DNA from: Phytopythium helicoides
Taxonomy: Eukaryota > Oomycota > Peronosporomycetes > Pythiales > Pythiaceae
Assembly (NCBI GenBank): GCA_024867545.1
Contig: JANFNE010000063.1
Location: 62,001-126,000, forward strand
Reading direction: 5' to 3'
Length of the DNA: 64,000 bases
Shown: piece after piece, positions 32,626 through 43,600 of the stretch
Position numbering within the stretch: position 1 is the stretch's first letter
Layout: each line of letters begins with the position of its first letter
The notes under the pieces: generated by a model
Told to the model about the DNA's origin: nothing
Seen by the model: the letters and a program-made list of their open reading frames with translations, nothing else
The model's database searches: none
Translations under genes and position numbers: made by a program

Positions 32626-32940
32626 TTGGAGTTGCGAGTCCTGGGCTGGGCCGATACAAATGAAACGCCCCGAGGAGTGTCATGTATCGTAGCAAGTTCA
32701 TAGGATTGCCTTGCGACTATGCGCAATGAAGCATACCATGTCTGGGTGGCATAGATACCATGGACAGATACGGTAGTTCTCTAACTTGACGACGAGTGCT
32801 CTGAGAACAGACAGCTGCTCACGTCCGACCCGCTTACTGCATATTGTCCACAAGACTCTACCAACAGTATCCATCGAGAATTGCAGTGTCGGCGCAGGAA
32901 AACGATCATGGCATTGCACCCGGTTCTGCCTCTTTTTGCT

Positions 32941-32976
32941 GTTCGTCAAAGCCAACAATTCCGCTGCGATGGGAAA
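32941..32976. promoter_or_regulatory. Conserved upstream block of GH28 promoters (pair 2, left)
   Basis: Starts GTTCGTCAAAGCCA and ends CTGCGATGGGAAA, 428 bp upstream of the ATG. It is the counterpart of the blocks at 12965 and 52001. Confidence 0.45.
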
Positions 32977-33196
32977 CTTTGCTTACGCCAGATCGGACGC
33001 GGATCAATCATGTTGTATCGTTATCGTCTGATGGGTAGTCCCGTCATCAGCATTACAACCGCAATGAGCAGAACCAACCGCATCGAGGCCACAAGGCGCA
33101 AGGAAGCGGTGTGGCTGCAGAGCAGCGTTGAGTCGGAGACAGCTCCTGCTGCGCCAACTTGAGGCATAGCGTGTAAACAAAGGCTGCACTCAAAAT

Positions 33197-33749
33197 TCTG
33201 ACGTCGTTGGATTGGCTTTTTATGTCATGAAAGCTGGACTGGGTTGAGCACATGAGCATCTGGCGAAATGGCGTTTCGGCAGTGCTCAACTACACTGTTC
33301 GTGGACGGGAATGGGTGGGTGAGATGGGAAGTTTCACCGACACCTGATCCAGTGTGGGTGATTGCAAGTTGGATCGTTTTTATAGACGTTGCGAATCTCA
33401 AGATAAGAATTGATCGTGTTGCTCCAAACACTTAGGACACAACAGCAGAGCCAACAACTTGAACACACCACGGTCCAAAAGTTGTGTTTTACCTTATTCC
33501 TGATGACAAGTGCGCTACCCTCTTCTCCCTTCAGAAAATTGCATTGTGGTCGTTTGAAGCGTGCACCGCGAGTTTTTGGGTGCTGAACACCGAGATACTC
33601 GCGAAAATAGCTGTGTAAAGCATCCCGTTGCCAAACACGACTGATATATCAACCATCGCAACCCTCAAGCAAGATAACAGCTACAAGCCAAGGGTTGAGT
33701 GTGAACCGCGAAATGCATCACCGCATGGAAGTGAGCGAATATCGTCAAC
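33197..33749. other. Palindrome 2 spacer (553 bp)
   Basis: Unique DNA between the arms with no convincing gene. Sequence on the two sides does not match, so the palindrome is interrupted rather than perfect. Confidence 0.7.
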
Positions 33750-33969
33750 ATTTTGAGTGCAGCCTTTGTTTACACGCTATGCCTCAAGTTGGCGCAGCAG
33801 GAGCTGTCTCCGACTCAACGCTGCTCTGCAGCCACACCGCTTCCTTGCGCCTTGTGGCCTCGATGCGGCTGGTTCTGCTCATTGCGGTTGTAATGCTGAT
33901 GACGGGACTACCCATCAGACGATAACGATACAACATGATTGATCCGCGTCCGATCTGGCGTAAGCAAAG

Positions 33970-34005
33970 TTTCCCATCGCAGCGGAATTGTTGGCTTTGA
34001 CGAAC
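33970..34005. promoter_or_regulatory. Conserved upstream block of GH28 promoters (pair 2, right)
   Basis: Mirror copy of 32941-32976, about 430-460 bp upstream of the ATG at 34433. Confidence 0.45.
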
Positions 34006-34320
34006 AGCAAAAAGAGGCAGAACCGGGTGCAATGCCATGATCGTTTTCCTGCGCCGACACTGCAATTCTCGATGGATACTGTTGGTAGAGTCTTGTGGAC
34101 AATATGCAGTAAGCGGGTCGGACGTGAGCAGCTGTCTGTTCTCAGAGCACTCGTCGTCAAGTTAGAGAACTACCGTATCTGTCCATGGTATCTATGCCAC
34201 CCAGACATGGTATGCTTCATTGCGCATAGTCGCAAGGCAATCCTATGAACTTGCTACGATACATGACACTCCTCGGGGCGTTTCATTTGTATCGGCCCAG
34301 CCCAGGACTCGCAACTCCAA

Positions 34321-34336
34321 CCTCATTCCGCATTTC
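34321..34336 (+). promoter_or_regulatory. Oomycete transcription-start (Inr-like) motif
   Basis: CCTCATTCCGCATTTC followed by GCGACC, about 100 bp before the ATG at 34433. Confidence 0.7.
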
Positions 34337-34432
34337 GCGACCGACCCAGCAAGTTCCAGTCAACTAGCTCACCAACCAGTCTCCTCTCCAGTCTCTTCAG
34401 ACGCCGGTACTCCTTCCAGCACCAATATCACC

Positions 34433-35512
34433 ATGAAGATCGGACTCGTCTCGCTGCTCGCCGCCATTCTCGCGCTCACCGCGTCCGCCAACCCCATGCT
34501 CCGCGAAGAGGCCGAGGCCGGATGCACCCTCACGGGTACTTACAAGGACGGTACCGACATCTCGTCCTGTAGTGCCATCGTCATCGACTCGCTGAACGTC
34601 CCCGGCGGTATCAAGCTTGATCTGACCAAAGTCAAGTCGGGTGCCTCCATCACCTTCCAGGGAACCACCACCTTTGGTACGGCTCTGTGGGATGGCCCGC
34701 TTGTGCTGCTCTCGGGTTCCAACCTCAAGGTCACGGGCACTGGCACCCTCGACGGACAGGGTGCCTGGTACTGGAACAAGGGCACATCCATCAAGCGTCC
34801 CGTCTTCTTCCGTCTCCAAGGTGTCTCCAACTCCAACCTCTCGGGGTTCACGCTCAAGAACTCGCCGTTCCGCACCTTCAGCATCCTCAGCTCCACATCC
34901 ACGACGCTCAGTGGACTCACGCTCAACTCGAGTGCTGGGGACGGACTCGCCAAGAACACCGACGGCTTCGACCTCAGCCGCAATGACCATGTCACCATCT
35001 CCGGCAACAAGATCTTCAACCAGGACGACTGTCTCGCCATGCAGTCGAGTACCAACACCATCTTCGAGGGCAACACGTGCACCGGCGGTCATGGTATCTC
35101 CGTCGGCTCCATCGGTGGTGCCACCGCCGACGCGTCCGACACCGTCAATCACCTCACGGTCACCAACAACCATATCATCAACAGCGTCAACGGCATCCGC
35201 ATCAAGACCATCGTCGGTATGGAGGGTCTCGTGAACGACGCGCACTACAAGGGCAACACGCTCTCGAACGTCCAGAATGCCATCGTCATCCACTCGGACT
35301 ACAGCAAGTCCCAAGGCGGCTACACGGGATCGGCCACCAGCAAGGTTGGCATCACGGGTATCACCATTGACGGACTCACGGGTACGGCCACCAACATCTA
35401 CGACATCAAGGCCAACCCGGCCGTGTCGTCTGGATGGACCTTCTCGGGCATCACGGTCTCGGGCAAGGTCGGCAGCTGCAGCGGTCAGCCCAGCAACATC
35501 AAGTGCACGTAA
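34433..35512 (+). CDS. Secreted endopolygalacturonase, GH28 (palindrome 2, right copy)
   Basis: A single exon encodes 359 aa, identical in protein to the left copy at 31434-32513, with signal peptide and all GH28 residues intact. The start at 34433 is preferred because the longer in-frame ATG at 34220 lies upstream of the transcription-start motif. The first half of this gene is the closest match in the window to the converted tract in the gene at 14444-15523. Confidence 0.93.
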   Translation: MKIGLVSLLAAILALTASANPMLREEAEAGCTLTGTYKDGTDISSCSAIVIDSLNVPGGIKLDLTKVKSGASITFQGTTTFGTALWDGPLVLLSGSNLKVTGTGTLDGQGAWYWNKGTSIKRPVFFRLQGVSNSNLSGFTLKNSPFRTFSILSSTSTTLSGLTLNSSAGDGLAKNTDGFDLSRNDHVTISGNKIFNQDDCLAMQSSTNTIFEGNTCTGGHGISVGSIGGATADASDTVNHLTVTNNHIINSVNGIRIKTIVGMEGLVNDAHYKGNTLSNVQNAIVIHSDYSKSQGGYTGSATSKVGITGITIDGLTGTATNIYDIKANPAVSSGWTFSGITVSGKVGSCSGQPSNIKCT

Positions 35513-36199
35513 GCTGGCGGTTGCCGCTTGGTGTATACATACATGCTTCTGTGATTGAATGCACAGGGTTGAAGTCGACCTCCAGAGAGGTAGTTAGGGA
35601 GCGTTCGTCGGCTCATAGCGACCGGCGTTGTCAGCGTCAACGTTCTGGCTGGAGTGGGTTTGTATGTGGTGAAGCATTAGATACTGTGAGGTGTCTATAT
35701 TCCGAGCCGGTGTAGAGAGCTACGGTGGCGTCAAAGCCAATAGAATCGTTGCTTTACACCAGTGTTTGTGTTTGTGTTTGCGCTTGAGTATTGTCCGGTA
35801 TGTCTGTTGTGAATGAAGCCGGGGACCAGCGCAACGAGCGGGAAAACCACTAGGATCGTGAAACTCGCATCCAACATTCAAGACGCTCTTGTGCTGTCTT
35901 CTACTGTAGAGCATAGCTTTGAGTCTCTAAAATGCAAACGCACAAATTCATTGCAGAGCAAGCGACCAGCAATCTTGACGTATCTAGCATCTGTAGAGGC
36001 AATATTGCCAGCAGTACTGCATCGGAAACCTATTTGTTGCTGCGCTCATTGCAACTGTTTGGCTCATTTGGACCGGATAGCAAATGCTGCTAACGCTCAG
36101 CCGCAACGGTATCATCAAGTAGTTTATGGACACCAAGACTTTGGGTGGAGGCTCATACTGGCGATTGATCGAGCCATATTCGTGCTCATTGAACCACAG

Positions 36200-36500
36200 C
36201 ACGGGTGAGAACTACAGTAGACAGACGCACCTAATCAGAACATTCTCTGTGAAGAAATATCGCGATTCGAACAATGATGTAGAGATAAGCAATTGCAATA
36301 GCGCTGAGTCCACAAGACCCAGCAAAAAAGTGTTGAGAGTGGTGTCTCGATGAATTGCCAGATTAGGGATTCAACGATGTGCCATTCGACGACCGAGCCA
36401 TTGAGTGCGTCATATTTCGTGACATACATAATTAAAAGGTGAGGCGAGTGAGCGCACAAGCAATACACTGTATATTAGATGAACCGCCAATGTCAAGACT
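36200..36500 (+). pseudogene. 5' fragment of the ~740-aa membrane-protein gene family (mirror side)
   Basis: On the plus strand GFNDVPFDDRAIECVIFRD then stops, matching VGFNDVPFDDRVIACIKSGD of the intact genes. Further on, ILDEPPMSRLSS mirrors ILDQPPMSRLST in the left fragment, both being out-of-frame readings of the GSTTNVK block. The two fragments face each other across palindrome 2. Confidence 0.65.
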
Positions 36501-36987
36501 GAGCTCACATGAATTACGCTTGGATACAAAACTGTCACTCGAGACTTGCTTCGCTTTGCTTTGTGTGGCACTTGTCAACATGAGACACGAAGTGATCTGT
36601 TTTCCTGAGCATGATGGTACCGAAGCTTGGGCTGATAAATTTGACGTAGACTGTCTGGAAGTCCATGTGCTGCATTCCAGAGTTCGAGCTCTAGCTGTTA
36701 CTGGTGATGTCGCTTGAAACCTCACACCCTAGACCGGCAACTAAGATGCTCAGCATGCCACTGCAGTCATGCGTATCGTGCAGCGTAGGTCCCGACTTTT
36801 TCAAGGTGGCATCGGGATGGCAGCAACGCCAAACTTTCACCGAGCTAGTACGCATCATTACGCACTCGTGCCTCACTCAAAAGATCAAATATGGAACTAA
36901 ATTACGACAAGTTCACTTCTGCAGCGCCGTTCCAGTCTCATGTAGGTCTACGCATGGCGATGCCGCCGTCTAATTGCTCACTCCGCA
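36501..36987. other. Intergenic
   Basis: Between the pseudogene fragment and the stop of the DnaJ gene. Short frames on both strands show no recognisable domain. Confidence 0.4.
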
Positions 36988-38274
36988 TTATTGCGCGTGA
37001 GACGATGCGGTGCTGCTATTGTAGCTGGTAGCGTCCATGGAGCTTGTACGCTCCTTGCCCGAGAAGAAGCGGCTCTGGAACCCGCCAAAGATGCCACGGA
37101 TACCCGCCGGACTTGCGCTCGCGTCGCTGAATGACTGCTTATGCTCAGGTGGAGATGATCCGCCGTACGAGCCCCGCTGCTCGCTCGCGGAAGCAGCAGC
37201 AGCATTCGGATCGCAGCCGGCGAGGAAGCTCTCATATGACTGCTCACGAAGCTGCAGGAGTTCCTCTGTGCGTAGCTCCTTCTCCTGGACGCGACCCAGA
37301 ACCTCCTCGAACGCCTTCTTGGCCGCGATAAACTCCTTCTGAAGCACGTCGAGCTCCTGCTTGATGGTCACGAGTTCATGCTCCGTCTGCTGGATCTGCT
37401 TGAGCGGCACGGCGTTCTCATCGATCTTCATGCACTTGATCGAGTACTTGACGGCCGACAGCCAGTTGTCGCCATAGACGCAAAAGAGATGGTCTCCCTG
37501 CTCGAGCGGCACGGTGCGGCGCACCTCGAAGAGCGATAGCTTGCTGAAGATCTCCGGTAGCTCCGAGTCGTTGGCGCCAAAGTTGGGCGGCCACATCTCG
37601 TTGAGGTCCATGAGCTCAATGGAGCTCGAGAGGTACATGTCGGCGGCCGTGCAGCGCGGCTTCTTGACCGACTCCTGCACCATACGCACGGCTCCGTGGG
37701 CGTCGAAAAGCACGAGCTTGAACTTGGACTTTGTGGCGGACCGGCATGTGAAGACGACCGACTCTCTGGGCTTGTCAACGTGGATGCGGTAGAAGTGCGC
37801 GTCCTGCTTGTCGACCTTGGAGTGCCTCTCCATGCCAAAGACCATCTGCGTGACGGGCACCTTGGAGACGGCGTGGTTGCGGTCGTCGCAGAGGTCCCTG
37901 GCGGCCGACAGCACGCTCTGCGAAATCTGCGTGGGGATAGGCATGCCGATCTTGGTGAAGAGCGCGCCGACGACGCGGCCAAAGCCGCCCATGGACTCGA
38001 CGTCGACGCTCTCGAACTCCGTGTCCTTGCCGGCGCTGCCCGCCACGTCGTACTGGCGGCGCTTGTTCGGGTCGCTCAGCACCGCGTAGGCCATCGACAC
38101 CTGCTTGAACTTGTCGGCCGCCTCGGCCGAGCCCGCGTTGCGGTCCGGGTGGTACTTGAGCGCCAGCTTGCGGTACGCCGTCTTGATGTCCAGCTCGCTC
38201 GCCGACTTGTCCACGCCCAGCACCTCGTACAGGTTGGCGTCCATCTCAGGCGCAGCAGGCACTGGCTCGCTCAT
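36988..38274 (-). CDS. DnaJ-domain co-chaperone, ARG1-like
   Basis: A single exon encodes 428 aa. The J domain (residues 14-77) has [20 protein letters not shown], the HPD tripeptide in KYHPDRNAG and [14 protein letters not shown]. The next segment, [20 protein letters not shown] then [11 protein letters not shown], is typical of the plant ARG1/ARL family rather than of general DnaJ proteins, and the central beta-rich domain fits as well. A coiled coil follows (about residues 285-355, [20 protein letters not shown]), then a Ser-rich tail. ARG1 acts with HSP70 at endomembranes and the cytoskeleton in plants; the role here is inferred only from similarity. Confidence 0.85.
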   Translation of the reverse strand: MSEPVPAAPEMDANLYEVLGVDKSASELDIKTAYRKLALKYHPDRNAGSAEAADKFKQVSMAYAVLSDPNKRRQYDVAGSAGKDTEFESVDVESMGGFGRVVGALFTKIGMPIPTQISQSVLSAARDLCDDRNHAVSKVPVTQMVFGMERHSKVDKQDAHFYRIHVDKPRESVVFTCRSATKSKFKLVLFDAHGAVRMVQESVKKPRCTAADMYLSSSIELMDLNEMWPPNFGANDSELPEIFSKLSLFEVRRTVPLEQGDHLFCVYGDNWLSAVKYSIKCMKIDENAVPLKQIQQTEHELVTIKQELDVLQKEFIAAKKAFEEVLGRVQEKELRTEELLQLREQSYESFLAGCDPNAAAASASEQRGSYGGSSPPEHKQSFSDASASPAGIRGIFGGFQSRFFSGKERTSSMDATSYNSSTASSHAQ

Positions 38275-38973
38275 GGCTGCGCTTCTGGGGCTCTGGGGCG
38301 CGTAGGACTCGCAAGTTTGGAGGTCGCGACGTCACTTGCGGCCGCGTGGGGGGAAGAGCTGGAATGGGCACGTACACATGGGTTGCGAGCGAGAACACGC
38401 AAGTATTTACGGAAACCACCGTGGAATTTCTGCAGAGTGGACCCGACGGGGACCTCTTGCGGGTTGTATGGTGAAATCAGGCGCCTGGGTCGACTCTGGA
38501 CCACTCGTTCGCATGTGGAGCCATGTCAGGACAGGATGCACTACTAGGCAAGCTCAGTTGTGAAGGTGACAAACATGGAGAGATGCAGACTGAGTTCTTG
38601 CGAGAGACACCACCATCGACTGTCAAAAAGTGAAACGTTTATTGCAAACTGACAGCGCGGGCGCCGTTCAGCGCCGCCGTGGTTGCCCACCGCGTCGCCA
38701 GCTTCGCACACACTGCCACTCACTCTCCCTTCCTCTCTCTCTCTCGCTCCTTCTCTCTCTCTCTCCGCTCGCAGTCGATGCTATCCCTCTTCCGCCCTCC
38801 GCTGCTTGCGTCCTAACACTTGGTACTACGAATGTCTCCCTCCGTGCATCACATGTCCGTGTCCCTCTTGTGTTGCTTTTCTTCCTGTCGCCGACGCGCA
38901 TATTTCAACGACGACCAACTTCTTCACTCGTCCTTGGCCAGCATTCGCGCGCCGAACTCGATGGGAAGGGCTC
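38275..38973. other. Intergenic with pyrimidine-rich tract
   Basis: About 700 bp upstream of the DnaJ gene and downstream of eIF4A. It includes the CT-rich tract at 38704-38766. No gene was recognised; long plus-strand frames here continue across eIF4A as shadows. Confidence 0.4.
38704..38766. repeat. Imperfect (CT)n pyrimidine tract
   Basis: Runs of CTCTCTCTCT broken by CCTT and GCTC, about 60 bp, lying in the expected 3' untranslated region of eIF4A (purine-rich on that strand). Confidence 0.6.
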
Positions 38974-40269
38974 TTAAATAAGATCCGCAACGTTCATCGG
39001 CATCTCATCGATCTGCGTGTTGTAGAACTGCTCGATGTCGCGCAGGTATCGGACGTCGTTGTGCGTCAGGAAGTTGATGGCCACACCCTTACGACCGAAA
39101 CGGCCCGAACGACCGATACGGTGGATGTAGTTCTCGCGGTTGGTCGGCAGGTCGTAGTTGATGACGAGCGACACCTGCTGCACGTCGATACCACGGGCCA
39201 GCAGGTCCGTCGTGATCAGCACACGCGACGAACCCGAGCGGAACTCGCGCATAATGATGTCACGCTCACGCTGCTCCATGTCACCGTGCATGGCCGAGAC
39301 CGTGAAGTCCTTCGACTGCATCTTCTCCGTCAGCCAGTCGACCTTTCGGCGCGTGTTGCAGTAAATGATGGCCTGTGTGATGGTCAGCGTCTCGTACAGA
39401 TCGCAGAGCGTGTCGAACTTCCACTCCTCGCGGTCGATGGCGATGAAGAACTGCTTGATACCTTCAAGCGTCAGCTCATCACGCTTGACGAGGATGCGGA
39501 TCGGGTCGCGCATGAAGCGATGCGTCACCTCGAGCACGTCCAGCGGCATGGTAGCCGAGAACAGGGCGACCTGCACCTTCTCGGGCAGGAAGCGGAAGAC
39601 CTCGTAAATCTGGTCCTTGAAACCGCGCGAGAGCATCTCATCGGCCTCATCAAGCACGAAGAGCTTGACCTCGTCCGTGCGAAGCGCACGACGGTTGATC
39701 ATGTCGCCAACACGGCCGGGGGTACCCACAACAATGTGGACGCCCTGCTGCAGCGTGCGGATGTCCTCGCGCACGGCGGTACCGCCGACGCAAGCGTGCA
39801 CCTGGACGCTCATGTAGTCGCCGATAGCGATGATGACCTTGACGATCTGCTGCGCGAGCTCGCGCGTGGGGGCGAGGATGAGCGCCTGCGTCTCCTTGAG
39901 CGCAATGTCGATCTTCTGCAGGATGGCGACCGTGAACGTGGCCGTCTTACCGGTACCGGACTGGGCCTGGGCAATGCAGTCGTGGCCAATGAGGATGGGC
40001 TTGACAGCGCGCTGCTGGATGGCCGAGGGCTTCTCAAAACCGTAGGCGTAGATACCGCGGAGCAGGTCCTCGCGCAGCTCCATGCCGTCGAAGGTCTCGA
40101 TCACCTCGTCCCAGTTGGTCTCAATGTCGCCGTCGGCGATGGGCGTGGCGCCCTCCTGGCCCTCCTCGTGCTCCCTGCGCGTGCCTCCATGTCAGCTCCA
40201 CATCTCGCAGGATCGCGCCCTCCATACGAAAGCCAATACTCACGTCGGCCTGCGGTCGTCGTCAGCCAT
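38974..40269 (-). CDS. EIF4A: Translation initiation factor eIF4A (DEAD-box RNA helicase)
   Basis: Two exons are deduced: 40269-40244 (26 coding bases, MADDDRRP) and 40174-38974, joined GT...AG, giving 408 aa, the usual eIF4A length. Helicase motifs in order are the Q motif ([12 protein letters not shown]), I (AQSGTGKT), Ia (PTRELAQQI), Ib (TPGR), II (DEAD), III (SAT), IV (IIYCNTRRK), V ([17 protein letters not shown]) and VI ([10 protein letters not shown]). It unwinds mRNA 5' leaders as part of eIF4F in the cytoplasm. The N-terminal acidic segment [19 protein letters not shown] is characteristic. It diverges from the importin gene and shares its upstream region. Confidence 0.97.
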
Positions 40270-40648
40270 GGTTGCTGCGGGTGGGTGCTGGGTGCTTGTA
40301 GAGTGGTTGGGGGAGAAAGTCCGGCGGTCGATCGCTGCCGCCGCTGCCTTTCCGCCTTCGCGTTGCGTTCCGTTTTGAGGTCTGCGCGGGCGCCTGGCGG
40401 CGCCGCCGCCAGAGGATTTACACTTGAAATTTGTATACCGCGCCAAGTGGGTGGCTCGCGGATCATCGAGAAGGGGGGGAGAGAGGACGATCCGACGCCC
40501 ATTGGCTGAAATCGCGCTTTGACAGTTATTGGCTGAAATATGTCGCAGTCCCCAACATCGAGCGCCGCCACTAGGAACCTTTTCGGAACGTTCGGGACGG
40601 TTGCCCCTCGCCACCAGCCACCCTCGCCTTCCTTGGAGAAAGGACGTC
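40270..40648. promoter_or_regulatory. Bidirectional promoter region eIF4A / importin-11
   Basis: Only 379 bp separate the two divergent starts. ATTGGCTGAAAT-type words occur twice (40501 and 40529), resembling CCAAT boxes on the other strand. No exact match to the 16-bp oomycete start consensus was found. Confidence 0.45.
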
Positions 40649-43600
40649 ATGGCCGCCGAGGCGCGCCGCATGCGCGAGCTGCTGGCGCTGAGCCTGCGCG
40701 CGCCTGAACCGCAGCGCAGTGAAGCTGAGCGAGAGCTGCAGCAGCTGCAGCAGCTGCCGCTGGCTGCGCCGCTCCTGGCGGCCGTGCTGGAGCTGGCGGT
40801 TGCGGTGCCAGGAGCGGACGGCGAGCCGGCCAACCTCGCGGCGCTGGCGCAGCTGGACGCCGACGCGCGGCTGCTCGCGTGTCTGTGGGTCAAGCACTTC
40901 CTCAAGCGCCAGTGGAAGTCGCGCGCCAACCAGCTGGGAGATGACGAGCGCGCGCACGTGCGCCGCGTGCTGCTCTTCGCGGCGCTCCGGGAGCCCAGCG
41001 AGACGATCGCGCTGCATCTGGCGCTCGTGCTCGCGCAGATTGCGCGCTCCGACTTCCCAGCGCAGTGGAAGACGGAGGAGCTATTCCCGCCGCTGCTTGA
41101 AACGCTGCAGCGCGCGATTGCAGGCGCAAGTAGTGACGTGGCGGCTGAGAAGCGCCATGTTGACGTCTTGTACCGCATCGTCAAGGAGCTCTCCACGCGG
41201 CGACTTATGGTGCATCGCAAGCAGTTTGCAGCACTGAGCGTCGAACTGCTGCCGCTGATGATGCAGTACTGGAAGGTGCTCGCTTCGAGGACGACAGAGT
41301 TCCTGTGGACACAGTGCAGAGCGCTCTCGTCTTCCGCGGACCCTGCAAGTGCAATTCCAATCAAGGACGTGGTGGGCTCTACTGGAATGGTTCAGTTAGC
41401 AACTGTGCTGCGATCCATCAAATTGCTATCGACAGTGCTGCTCAACGCGTATCGCGACCTTGCCAGTTTACAGAACGGCGAGCTTATCCGGTCGACTCTA
41501 GTGGAACTCTTCACTCAGCTAGAAAACCTTTCCAAGCTTCGCCAAGCGCTGGTCACTGCAATTGGCGGTGTCACCCCTGGCGTCGAGGACGATGCAACGA
41601 ATGCTGTTGTCGCGCTTGTCGATAAATGCATGCACCGTGCCGCAGCGATTGTCGTTGGGTTGCAAAATTCGTACCCTATCGAGTTCCGCGAATACTTGCC
41701 GCCGTACCTCACAACCTTTTGGCAAATTTTGACCGCTGCGCCACTCATCGCGGAGACACCATCATTGCCAGCACCAGAACGGCTCCAGATTGCAGCTCTC
41801 CAGTTCTTTGCCAACGTACTTAGCTGCCGGTTGTACAAGAATGAGAGTCTAACAGCATCTATGGGTGCGTCACGCACCGTTACCAAGGTTATTACAGCCT
41901 CAGGCGATGTGGAGCTCTCGGATACGATGGTGCTAGAAGCTCAATCAGCAGTCGATGCATTCTTCTCTTCCTCGTCAGAGAATCGCTTCGAGACTCTTCT
42001 TTCGCTCGTAGTGACTCGTTTCATGACACTTACTCCAAAGGACATCGAGGAGTGGCAGAATGATCCTGAAGGATTTTGCAATGCAGGAGAAAGCATGACT
42101 GCAGAAGAATCTGTTCGGGCGTGTGCCGAGAATCTCTTCCTCACTCTACTGCAGAATTTCCCACAACAGACTATCCCGGGTCTTACGCAAATGACCTCGC
42201 ATGCATCGGCATATCTGCAAGAACTTGCTCAAGGTACCAGTGCTGGCTTGGATGAGCAGCGTATTATCGATACGGATGCAGTGTTGCTTGCAATTGGACT
42301 TGGGTGCTACGACCTCCATGAGTGCTTCGAGTTTGAGCCTTGGTTCTTATCTAACCTCGTGCCTATCCTCGCGAGCGGTAACGAAAACATGGGCTCCATT
42401 CGCGGTCTCCCGGTGCTTCGGTTCCGCGTCGTTTGGCTAGTTAGTTGCTGGTTAGCGCAGCTATCTGCAAATGTTAGACCGCCGCTCTACGACGTCATCC
42501 TGAGCTCGTCTTTGTTTATTTCAGACGGTGACGCTGCTCTGAAGCTTCGAGTCATTCAGACCCTCGAGTCTATGGTAAACGACTGGGGATTCGAAAGCGA
42601 TGCTTTTTCACCGTTTCTTCCTCGTGCTCTGCAATGTCTGTACAGCTTCTTCCCTGAAGCTGAGGAGACAGAAAGTAAGATGAAGGTCTTGACTTGTCTG
42701 GAGGCGATTGTGCAAGCATGCGGTGTATCTGTTGCACCCTTCTTCGAGACTATTGCCACTCCTCTACCCCCAATGTGGGCTGAAGAGAGTGAGGCAAGCA
42801 ATTTAGTTCGTGGGAAGATCCTACAGTTGTTGTCTAAGCTGCTGTCAACTGCTACCGATGACGACGGTCAGCCCACTGCTGTAGCTGTGTCAAATTCTGC
42901 CAGTGTTGTGGCCTTAGTTGGCATGTGTCTGCAAGTCATCCGGTTTGCGACCGACGTATCGAACCCTGACGAAGTTTTCCTCATGGAGAGTGGCCTCGAG
43001 CTATGGCGCAGCTCTCTCTCCGTTGCTCCATCCTACACTGAAGAGGTGCACTTGATGTTTGGCAATATTGTCCGGCTGATGGAGCGCGATTACGAGCATA
43101 TCAAAATCGTGCTCGAGATCCTAGCACTGTACTTGCGCAAGGGTGGTGCTCAATTTTGGGAAGCGTATCACCAGGCTGTTGGTTCGATGCTGGCGAGCAC
43201 TGTTAGTAATGTTCGGGCTGAGGCAAGTCATCAAGTTGCCGATGTCACAGAGCAAGCTCTAGCATCAATTCCCGTCGACCAAATGGGGAGCGTCTTCCCG
43301 GTCTTACGAGCTATGACTCATTCATGCGCAGCATTTGCTCGCAAGGAAGAGCGACGTGAACCCGACGGCGTCATCGCATCGTACTTGAGCGTCATTGCTC
43401 TCCTCCTAGTCCGCAACTTGAATATTGGATTGGCTCAAGTTTTTGAAAACGACCAGGTGGCTTTGCTAATGATTGTCGAAACCATGATCAAGCTTTACTA
43501 CACGGTCGGATCATCACCGTTGACAACTCCGCGTCGTAAAGTGTGGGCTCTCGCTCTTTGCGCGTTACTGTCTGTGATATCGGAGCCTATGCTTGAAAAG

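Larger units (their letters stand above)
30518..33196 (+). repeat. Palindrome 2, left arm (2,679 bp)
   Basis: Reverse complement of 33750-36428; paired positions sum to 66946. The outer end lies within the fragment of the 740-aa family gene, where a few differences accumulate, and the inner end is at CAAAAT near 33191-33196. Differences seen include one A/G in the upstream region near 33065 and several near 30570-30605. The GH28 protein is identical to that in the other arm. Confidence 0.95.
33750..36428 (-). repeat. Palindrome 2, right arm (2,679 bp)
   Basis: Inverted partner of 30518-33196. Beyond 36428, weak homology to the left side continues for some tens of bases (ATTAGATGAACCGCCAATGT versus its left counterpart), because both ends lie in copies of the same broken gene. 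Confidence 0.95.

Noticed and set aside
35813..36208. 131-codon frame downstream of the palindrome 2 gene, mirrored at 30738-31133
   Set aside because: No domain. Other frames hold a hydrophobic stretch (IGNLFVAALIATVWLIWTG) followed by stops, so the region is more likely decayed membrane-gene sequence than a gene in this frame.
37696..38547. 283-codon plus-strand frame
   Set aside because: Antisense shadow of the DnaJ gene in GC-rich sequence.
38683..40509. 608-codon plus-strand frame
   Set aside because: Lies antisense to eIF4A, whose helicase motifs are complete; the plus-strand reading has no recognisable domain.
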